Positions 24,050-30,457 of a stretch of DNA of 33,650 bases are shown here, in pieces. The notes under the pieces were generated by a model. It worked only from the letters and a program-made list of their open reading frames with translations. It made no database searches and was not told where the DNA came from. Position 1 is the first letter of the stretch; each line of letters begins with the position of its first letter. Source of the DNA: Bacteroidota bacterium (GTDB taxonomy: Bacteria > Bacteroidota > Bacteroidia > UBA7662); assembly GCA_005799025.1 (NCBI GenBank), contig SYHX01000055.1, positions 85,641-119,290 on the forward strand, in the 5' to 3' direction. The position numbers and the translations under genes are program-made.

Positions 24050-25165
24050 ATGCATGTGGCCATCCTGGGTTGCAGGGGAATTCCCAACCATTACGGCGGT
24101 TTTGAGCAGTTTGCGGAGCAGCTCGCCACATGGCTAGTACATCATGGCCACAGGGTCACGGTGTACAATTCTTCGTTGCACCCTTACCGGGAGAAATCCT
24201 ACCAAGGAGTTGAAATTATTCATTGTTACGATCCGGAAGATCGCTTGGGGACTGCAGGACAATTCGTATACGACCTGGGGTGTATTCTCGATGCTCGTCG
24301 AAGGAAATTCGATGTCATTTTGCAATTGGGCTACACCAGCTCCGCGGTCTGGTATGGCCTGCACCCCCGCGCTATTCCGGTCTTGACCAACATGGACGGT
24401 CTTGAATGGAAGCGCAGCAAATACGGACCTTGGGTCCACCGATTCCTTCGTTGGTCCGAAGCAAGAGCTGCAAATTGCAGCCAGGCCTTGATCGCGGATT
24501 CCTTGGCCATTCAAAGCTATCTCCATGAAACCCACGGGAAGCCCTCTACCTACATTCCCTACAGCGCGGTCGTTCGCGATGATCTGAATCCTGAAGCCGT
24601 CCAAACTGTCCTGAATTCCTACGGGCTGACCCCAGGCGCTTATCATTTGCTCATCGCCCGCATGGAACCGGATAACCATATTCATACCATCCTGGAAGGC
24701 CACCAGGCAGCCTGCGCGGCTTCAACTTCCACCTTGCCCTTGGTGCTGGTCGGAAAGCCAGCAAACCGTTTCGGCCAAGAACTCCATGCAAAATACCCCG
24801 AGCAAGCACACCGAAAGTGGCTGGGTGGCGTGTACGATCAGAACGCGGTTGAAATCCTTCGGCAAAACACCACTTGGTATTTCCACGGACATAGCGTGGG
24901 CGGTACCAATCCCTCGCTTCTGGAAGCCATGGCGGCAGGTTGTAGGATCATGGCCCATGACAACCCCTTCAACCGCGCGGTGACCGGAGAAGATGCCTTC
25001 TATTTCCGCAGCAGCGAAGATGTCCGCACCCACTTGTTGACAAAGGCAAGTCTCAGCGAAACACAAATCGCCAACAACCGTCGTAAAATCACAGACCATT
25101 ACACCCCGCATGGGGTCGCTCATGCCTACCAAACCCTCCTTGAACAATGGGCGCAACCCCAATGA
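24050..25165 (+). CDS. Glycosyltransferase with DUF1972 N-terminal domain (GT4-like, rhamnosyltransferase type)
   Basis: 371 residues from ATG 24050 (HVAILGCRGIPNHYGGFEQFAEQL), preceded by a GGGAG ribosome-binding-like sequence. The CRGIPNxYGGFE motif is the hallmark of the DUF1972 group. The acceptor-side domain is followed by a GT-B C-terminal domain: HLLIARMEPDNHIHTILEG, LVLVGK, KWLGGVYDQNAVEILRQN, and VGGTNPSLLEAMAAGCRIMAHDNPFNRAV, where the Glu sits in the donor-sugar site. It is a cytoplasmic enzyme adding a sugar, often rhamnose or a related donor, to a lipid-linked glycan; the donor is not determined. Overlaps the ligase start by 4 bp (ATGA). Confidence 0.88.
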   Translation: MHVAILGCRGIPNHYGGFEQFAEQLATWLVHHGHRVTVYNSSLHPYREKSYQGVEIIHCYDPEDRLGTAGQFVYDLGCILDARRRKFDVILQLGYTSSAVWYGLHPRAIPVLTNMDGLEWKRSKYGPWVHRFLRWSEARAANCSQALIADSLAIQSYLHETHGKPSTYIPYSAVVRDDLNPEAVQTVLNSYGLTPGAYHLLIARMEPDNHIHTILEGHQAACAASTSTLPLVLVGKPANRFGQELHAKYPEQAHRKWLGGVYDQNAVEILRQNTTWYFHGHSVGGTNPSLLEAMAAGCRIMAHDNPFNRAVTGEDAFYFRSSEDVRTHLLTKASLSETQIANNRRKITDHYTPHGVAHAYQTLLEQWAQPQ

Positions 25166-26472
25166 TTTCTTTGAACAAGTCTGCTCCACTTTCAGTGCGC
25201 CTTGTTTTGAGCCTATGCATTGCTGGGGTTTTTGCGCCTCATTCCTGGCAGAATTTATTCTTGCTTGTCTTGCCCTTCTGGGCATGGATGCTTCGCCCCC
25301 AAGGAGAGCCAAAGACGAACATAGGAATTTGGGGAGGATGCCACATATTGTTATGGTTATGGACCCTGACCTCGTTGGGCTGGAGCGATCACCAAGACGA
25401 AGCGATCACCGAGTTACTCAGCAAAACCCAATGGGTCATTTGGCCCTTGGCCTTCATGGCCCTGCAACCGTGGCTGGCGGCTCACCGCAGATGGTTCGCT
25501 CGTTGCATCTGGGTAAGCGCCGTGCTCATTGCTGGTATTTGTGTGGCGGATGTCCTTTGGCGAAGCAGTGGTCCGTCGTCCTGGTTCCAGGACTTGGTAT
25601 ACGAGAACTTAGCCCGAGCCAGCGGTTTGCATCCGATCTACCTCAGCATGTGGATGTTATTAGCGCTGGTGGCCTATGCTCAGGATCAGATTTTCTCGCC
25701 ACATGACAGGAACTTGACTCCGCATGACGGTGTTATGCCTCCCCCCAACCAAACACAAAGCGCTCAAGGCTGGCATCTTGCGTATATTCTCTTCACGGTG
25801 GTGATGGTCACCCAGCTCTCCTCCAGGATGGCCATGCTCACCGGACTTGCAATGATGGGTGTCTTCCTGGTCATCCTTATCCGACTTGGGAAATTTCAAT
25901 GGTCGATTGCAGGAGGAATGGCCTTGTTGATTCTAATCCCGTGGTTACTCATTCAAGCCAATGCCGTGAACAGCTCACGCGTCAGCGAAATGGTGGACCT
26001 TCAAGCCGATCATTCCTCCAACCGTTGGGGTGGGCGATCCCTTCGCATGGCCAAGTGGAAGAATACCCTCGAATGTTATGCCGCGAACCCCATCCTTGGA
26101 ACCGGCGCAGGCGATTTCCAAACCGACCTGGATCAGGTATATCGGCGCAATCAATTGGAAACCGGCTACATTAATCGATTCAACAGCCACAACCAGTACC
26201 TGCAAACTTTGGCGACTCTGGGGCCCGTGGGGTTGTGCCTGCTCCTGTTGGGTTTGCTATACCCTCTGTGGTGGGCATGGAAAGAACAAAAGTGGGAGGC
26301 GCTCATGGTCTTCGTGATCATCCTGTCATCCATGTTGACCGAAAGCATGCTCGAGAGACAGAAAGGCCTGTACATCGTGGGTTTGCTTGGCAATGGGTAT
26401 TTTTGGGGCATGCTGCAACCCAGCAGATCTTCCCAAGACGACACCCAAGACCCTAGGAGCCATGCTGCTTAG
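25162..26472 (+). CDS. O-antigen ligase/polymerase family membrane protein (WaaL/Wzy-like)
   Basis: 436 residues from ATG 25162 (ATGA overlap with the previous stop); ATG 25147 is an alternative in the same frame. About ten hydrophobic segments run through it, and the large periplasmic loop near residues 280-360 contains NRWGGRSLRMAKWKNTLECY, then NPILGTGAGDFQTDLDQVY and the FNSHNQYLQTLATLGPVG motif that typifies Wzy_C/O-antigen ligases. Such proteins polymerise repeats or attach glycan to lipid A core or protein. Ligase and polymerase cannot be told apart by reading. Confidence 0.86.
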   Translation: MISLNKSAPLSVRLVLSLCIAGVFAPHSWQNLFLLVLPFWAWMLRPQGEPKTNIGIWGGCHILLWLWTLTSLGWSDHQDEAITELLSKTQWVIWPLAFMALQPWLAAHRRWFARCIWVSAVLIAGICVADVLWRSSGPSSWFQDLVYENLARASGLHPIYLSMWMLLALVAYAQDQIFSPHDRNLTPHDGVMPPPNQTQSAQGWHLAYILFTVVMVTQLSSRMAMLTGLAMMGVFLVILIRLGKFQWSIAGGMALLILIPWLLIQANAVNSSRVSEMVDLQADHSSNRWGGRSLRMAKWKNTLECYAANPILGTGAGDFQTDLDQVYRRNQLETGYINRFNSHNQYLQTLATLGPVGLCLLLLGLLYPLWWAWKEQKWEALMVFVIILSSMLTESMLERQKGLYIVGLLGNGYFWGMLQPSRSSQDDTQDPRSHAA

Positions 26473-27901
26473 AAGCCGTTATACCATCACCCTGCCATGG
26501 GTCGATTTGGCGTTGATTACCGTGGCCTACGGCTCGGGGTATTACCTGCGGTTCAGAGAATGGCAGAACCTCGTTAACATGGATTTTCTAGCCTTTGGAG
26601 GTTTGCTTTGGTTATTATGGATCTCCTGTGCGATGGTGGTAGGGCTTTATTCTATTGCACCATCTTCGGATCCTTTCCGTAGATTGTGGTTATGGCTACA
26701 GTGTTTTGCCCTCTTTGCGGTGGCAACCTATGCCTTCAACGGCTTGATCAAGGTCTATTATTCCCGCATCTTGATCACCTTGATGCTGGCCGTCACCGCT
26801 AATCTGCATGTGTTATGGCATTGGCTGTTCCCGTATATTCTGCGCAGGCTCCGTCCTCAGCGGCATTCAGGGGCCAAAGCGGTTTTGATCGGCAACGACC
26901 TCCCCGGCGAGTTTGCGGTGATACAGCGTAAATCCATCGTAACACTTCCCGAAATTTTGGGGTATTTCGGCAACGAACAAAGTACTTCCATCGCGCGTTT
27001 AGGCTCCGTGGATCATTGCTTGGAACAGCTTCCTGCCTTGCTTCGTACCGAGACCATCTCCGACCTCTACTGCTCCGCATCATTATTCAAAGGTTTTGAT
27101 TTTCATAATCTTAGCCGAATAGCTGCTGAGCATTTTGTGAATTTGCATTTGGTGCCCGATCAACAAGAAATTCCTCTGGGACGCATCGAAATCGATTATT
27201 TGGGTCATATTCCAGTTTGGAGCCTAAGGCCCTTCCCCTTGGAAACCAAAAACGCGCAAACCATTAAACGGGGGATGGATTTACTAATTTCACTCTTGGT
27301 AGTGGTGGGCATTTTGACCTGGCTTATTCCCCTGATGGCGCTTTGGATTCGATTGGACAGCCAAGGCCCTGTGTTCTTCGTGCAGCGACGTTCTGGCAAA
27401 GACAATAGACCTTTTCGTTGTTACAAATTCCGAACCATGCGTGTCAATTCCGAGGCAGATTTCTTGCAAGCCTCTCCCAACGATGCTCGAATTACTAGGA
27501 TAGGAAACTTCCTTAGGAACAGTTCGTTGGATGAATTACCACAATTCTTCAATGTCCTACTTGGCGATATGTCCGTAGTGGGCCCCAGGCCTCATATGCT
27601 CTCACATACGGTATCTTACTCCCAAGTGATCGAGCGTTTCATGGCCCGGCATCGGGTTAAGCCCGGCATCACCGGTTTGTCCCAGGCTTTGGGTTACCGC
27701 GGTGAAACCCGTGCCAAACAAGACATGAAAAACAGGGTTCGCATTGACTTGCTTTATATTCAGAATTGGTCTCCCCTGCTCGATCTCAAAATCATCGGCA
27801 TGACCGCCCTTAGTCTCCTGCGTTCTTTGAGAGGAGCTTCGCTGGGGCCCATTGATGGCCCAGACGGAGCAGATAAAGCCCCCCAGATCCCTCGGGGCTA
27901 A
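26462..27901 (+). CDS. Polyprenyl-phosphate sugar-1-phosphate transferase (initiating exopolysaccharide/O-antigen enzyme)
   Basis: 479 residues from ATG 26462, overlapping the upstream stop by 11 bp. Four or five N-terminal helices (~10-130) are followed by a Rossmann-like CoA-binding domain (~140-260) and, from ~265, the bacterial sugar transferase domain. That domain shows TIKRGMDLLISLLVVVGI, GPVFFVQRRSGKDNRPFRCYKFRTM, RITRIGNFLRNSSLDELPQFFNVLLGDMSVVGPRP and RHRVKPGITGLSQALGYRGETR. All catalytic motifs are intact. It transfers a sugar phosphate from a UDP-sugar to undecaprenyl phosphate, starting glycan assembly. Its last 92 bp overlap the convergent gene. Confidence 0.93.
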   Translation: MLLRSRYTITLPWVDLALITVAYGSGYYLRFREWQNLVNMDFLAFGGLLWLLWISCAMVVGLYSIAPSSDPFRRLWLWLQCFALFAVATYAFNGLIKVYYSRILITLMLAVTANLHVLWHWLFPYILRRLRPQRHSGAKAVLIGNDLPGEFAVIQRKSIVTLPEILGYFGNEQSTSIARLGSVDHCLEQLPALLRTETISDLYCSASLFKGFDFHNLSRIAAEHFVNLHLVPDQQEIPLGRIEIDYLGHIPVWSLRPFPLETKNAQTIKRGMDLLISLLVVVGILTWLIPLMALWIRLDSQGPVFFVQRRSGKDNRPFRCYKFRTMRVNSEADFLQASPNDARITRIGNFLRNSSLDELPQFFNVLLGDMSVVGPRPHMLSHTVSYSQVIERFMARHRVKPGITGLSQALGYRGETRAKQDMKNRVRIDLLYIQNWSPLLDLKIIGMTALSLLRSLRGASLGPIDGPDGADKAPQIPRG

Positions 27902-28634
27902 AGCAATCCCTGTCCCAACCCAGGCCTACGGACCAACCCTGACCTCGATGCCGGATTTGCAGCGTGACCGTGCTGCGGCGATGGTCATAACGATCCAGAC
28001 CCCAGGCCTTGAAACCCCCAACTTCACCGGGAACAGGCACCCACCACTCCTCGGCCCATTCCACTGTGCGGCCCTTGGCCCACTTGTATTCCAAGGCCCC
28101 TTTGTGCCTGCCGTAGGAACTAAGGGGCTCCACACCGCCGGCCATTCCAAAATCCGCAAATTGTTGTTGCCAACGAAGGCGATACGCTGCATTCCACCGT
28201 CCCCATTGCCAAGCGGCCTTGGCATCCACGAATAAACGAGGTCGTATTTGGGACCATTCCGGTAGATTTCGCCAAGCCAAGCGTGTTCCTCCCCCCAGGG
28301 TTCCAGTAATCGTCGCCGCTTTGGTTTTCCATTTGTGGCGATAATCTCCTTTCAAATCCACCTGCAATCGATCGATCCCCCAATAGCGATGACCATCCCA
28401 AACGGCATGCCGAGCCAAGAGGCGGTCTCCTTGCAGTCGTAGTTCCGGTTCCAAAGCCAAATTCAAATCAGCCCAGCGCAAAACTGTATAATTTCCCTCC
28501 AACCACAAGGCAGGCCTTCCTTGTGCCAAGGCGGCAATCGGGTCCGTAAAAGCTCCAAGGAACCCCATAAAACCAAGAAGCCCCCTGAGTCCCAAGAATC
28601 CCCGGCACCAAAATCGTAAGCCTTCTTTACTCAA
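27810..28634 (-). CDS. DUF2490-like outer-membrane protein, last gene of the CotH operon
   Basis: 274 residues from TTG 28634, which overlaps the DUF4956 stop by 8 bp (TTGAGTAA) and gives a signal peptide (FLGLRGLLGFMGFLGAFTDPIAALAQ); GTG/ATG 28679 would begin deep inside the previous gene. The body is rich in Trp, Arg and Tyr and alternates amphipathic strands: LWLEGNYTVLRWADLNLALEPELRLQ, AAYRLRWQQQFADF, VTLQIRHRGQGWSVGLGW. This is the style of DUF2490 outer-membrane barrels in Bacteroidota. The 3' end overlaps 92 bp of the convergent sugar transferase. The function is unknown; family membership is a moderate call. Confidence 0.72.
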   Translation of the reverse strand: MSKEGLRFWCRGFLGLRGLLGFMGFLGAFTDPIAALAQGRPALWLEGNYTVLRWADLNLALEPELRLQGDRLLARHAVWDGHRYWGIDRLQVDLKGDYRHKWKTKAATITGTLGGGTRLAWRNLPEWSQIRPRLFVDAKAAWQWGRWNAAYRLRWQQQFADFGMAGGVEPLSSYGRHKGALEYKWAKGRTVEWAEEWWVPVPGEVGGFKAWGLDRYDHRRSTVTLQIRHRGQGWSVGLGWDRDCFSPEGSGGLYLLRLGHQWAPAKLLSKNAGD

Positions 28635-29199
28635 AATAATAAACCTTGAGCTGAACGGTATCCCGTAACAAATCCACACGCACCACTTGAAAGCGATGCA
28701 CTGGCAATCCCGTGCGCTCCTTCAAATCATCGATAAGCTCCTGATTGGAGGCCCCTTGCAACATCTCCGGTTTGTCATAGAGGACGGATTTGACCGATTC
28801 CCGACGGTAGAGTAAATTGCTCTCCAACAAGGCCGTAATCCCCAAGATACCCCCCAACACCAAGGCCTGCATCCACCAAGGCATCTGCGCCACCGCCGCA
28901 AAGACCCCAAAGGCAATCGCCAAGAACAGGTAGGTCATATCCTTGATGGAAATGTCCTCGGTCCTGAATCGTAACATTCCAAAAACGGCAAACAAACCAA
29001 AAGCCGCTCCCAGCGAAAACTGAGAACCGTTCATGCTGTAGGAAAGCAAGAAAATAACCAAGTTGGTCACAATCAGCGTAAAAAACAAATCCCTCGTACG
29101 GTAAACTCCGAAGTAAATCCCTCGAACCATCACCCAAACTGCGATCAAGTCCATGGCCAATCGAATCAACAAATCACTTAGTAAAGCATTCGGTAACAT
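28627..29199 (-). CDS. DUF4956 domain-containing membrane protein
   Basis: 190 residues. Three to four hydrophobic helices occupy residues ~8-118, with characteristic strings IYFGVYRTRDLFFTLIVTNLVIF, FGLFAVFGMLRFRTEDISIKDMTYLFLAIAFG and ALLESNLLYR. A soluble C-terminal segment of ~60 residues follows (LIDDLKERTGLPVHRFQVVRVDLLRDTVQLKVYYF), probably cytoplasmic. From memory, DUF4956 genes are commonly found beside VTC-domain and CotH genes in several phyla, exactly as here. It begins 11 bp after the VTC gene. Function is unknown; an inner-membrane partner of the VTC protein is the natural guess. Confidence 0.88.
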   Translation of the reverse strand: MLPNALLSDLLIRLAMDLIAVWVMVRGIYFGVYRTRDLFFTLIVTNLVIFLLSYSMNGSQFSLGAAFGLFAVFGMLRFRTEDISIKDMTYLFLAIAFGVFAAVAQMPWWMQALVLGGILGITALLESNLLYRRESVKSVLYDKPEMLQGASNQELIDDLKERTGLPVHRFQVVRVDLLRDTVQLKVYYFE

Positions 29200-29210
29200 A
29201 AATTATATCT

Positions 29211-29993
29211 TTAAAGAATTTCGCTGGTTTGTACAAGGCAAGACTGGCCAACCCAGTCCTCGTAACGCCTCATCTCGGTACAAAGTCCTCCGTGACCCTG
29301 GGCAATACCGGACCAAATCTGCATGGTTCGGTGGTATTTGCTGAAGGCACAGGCCTTGAGCAAGCCCTGGGTGACCAAGGTATCCACGGCATGCCTTTCT
29401 CTGCGGGCCTGTTTAAGCTCCACCAGGGTCCAGTTCGGAAATTCAAGACGCGTTCCACCGAGCGAAGCCTGCATTTGGGTATCCACCGTCAGCCTGGAGC
29501 CTGCTGCAGGGTCCCAGAGCGTCGTTCGCTGGTAGGTAATGTACATCGAGGGTTCCAAATGACCCGGAGCGCCTGACTTCTGGCGCCCATCTCCCAACAA
29601 GAACCCGAATGCGCGGTTTGCCTGGACTACACGAGCGTCATCAGAGGCTGTTGCATGCTCTACAGGGATACGCCGCTTGTCCTGGTAACCCCGAGGATGT
29701 TTGACCTTCAATTCCCAGAACGACAAACCATTGCCTTGGTACGTTCGGCGCCGGAATTTGAGACGGCGAGGAATCCCCCTCCGGTGGTCGTTGTAGAATT
29801 CCTTGGTGGGCTTATCCCAGTATTCGTTCTGATAAACCTGATGAGGCTCCCCTTGGACGTTGATATAACAATGGGTCGCCTCAAGGGCATGCAAAAGCTC
29901 ATCCAATTGACTGGCTGAACAAAGGAATTTGCGATCAAATCGCTTCATCAAAGCGGACTTGGCCGGAAGCTCGCTGAACTCGATAGCCTTCAT
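29211..29993 (-). CDS. VTC-domain protein (polyphosphate polymerase-like)
   Basis: 260 residues from ATG 29993 (KAIEFSELPAKSALMKRFDRKFL); the open frame extends upstream into the lipoprotein gene without homology. VTC tunnel-domain features are visible: RFDRKFLCSASQLDELL, YFDKPTKEFYND-like YWDKPTKEFYNDHRRG, RLKFRRRTYQGNGLSFWELKVKHPRG and a late LVELKQAR carrying the metal-ligand Glu. Yeast VTC4 polymerises ATP gamma-phosphates into polyphosphate through a basic tunnel; bacterial homologues lack membrane segments, as here, and are little studied. Gaps are 13 bp upstream and 11 bp downstream, so it is clearly in the CotH operon. Confidence 0.88.
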   Translation of the reverse strand: MKAIEFSELPAKSALMKRFDRKFLCSASQLDELLHALEATHCYINVQGEPHQVYQNEYWDKPTKEFYNDHRRGIPRRLKFRRRTYQGNGLSFWELKVKHPRGYQDKRRIPVEHATASDDARVVQANRAFGFLLGDGRQKSGAPGHLEPSMYITYQRTTLWDPAAGSRLTVDTQMQASLGGTRLEFPNWTLVELKQARRERHAVDTLVTQGLLKACAFSKYHRTMQIWSGIAQGHGGLCTEMRRYEDWVGQSCLVQTSEIL

Positions 29994-30006
29994 GCCTATG
30001 GTCAAC

Positions 30007-30453
30007 CTATTTCTTGATCCATAGGGTATCCAACTGCACTTGCTCTCTGCGAGATCGGATTTCCACATCCCGCCATACCGGCTCCTGATTGGAGGTATTG
30101 CCCGAAGTTGGGAAGCGGTCCGAATAGGTGTAGACCCGGTAACGCCCCGTATGCAGGTAGGGGAAACGGTAGGCCCCGTTATAAACAGTTCTCACATCGT
30201 TAATAGCAACAGGATTTAATCTCAAAGTATCAATATCAGCGAATGCTACCAAATAAATTCGTTCATCCATGGCGGGATAGCGCGACAAGATTGTGGTGAA
30301 AGTCGAATTCCAATCTTCCACCATCACCACCCCCTGTATGGAGGCATACCCCCCTTCACCAGGGCCTGGCTCGCTGCATCCTATCGCCAAGACCATACCC
30401 AAACAAGCTAATTCCTTTACCCAACCACCCCTAACCTTCCATCGATTCATCAT
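30007..30453 (-). CDS. Small lipoprotein, CotH operon member
   Basis: 148 residues from ATG 30453, with ATG 30450 adjacent. The N-terminus is basic then hydrophobic (KELACLGMVLAIGCSEPG), with the lipobox LAIGC making Cys the lipidated residue. The mature part looks like a small beta-sandwich (SIQGVVMVEDWNSTFTTI, RIYLVAFADIDTLR, GAYRFPYLHTGRYRVYTYSD, EPVWRDVEIRSRREQVQLDTLWIKK), resembling carboxypeptidase-regulatory-like domains. It starts 4 bp after the CotH stop and ends 13 bp before the VTC gene, and is probably attached to the outer membrane. No known family was recognised. Confidence 0.78.
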   Translation of the reverse strand: MMNRWKVRGGWVKELACLGMVLAIGCSEPGPGEGGYASIQGVVMVEDWNSTFTTILSRYPAMDERIYLVAFADIDTLRLNPVAINDVRTVYNGAYRFPYLHTGRYRVYTYSDRFPTSGNTSNQEPVWRDVEIRSRREQVQLDTLWIKK

Positions 30454-30457
30454 GACT

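Noticed and set aside
24134-25312. Two minus-strand open frames of ~190 codons each
   Set aside because: Antisense to the DUF1972 glycosyltransferase, which has clear motifs along the same bases.
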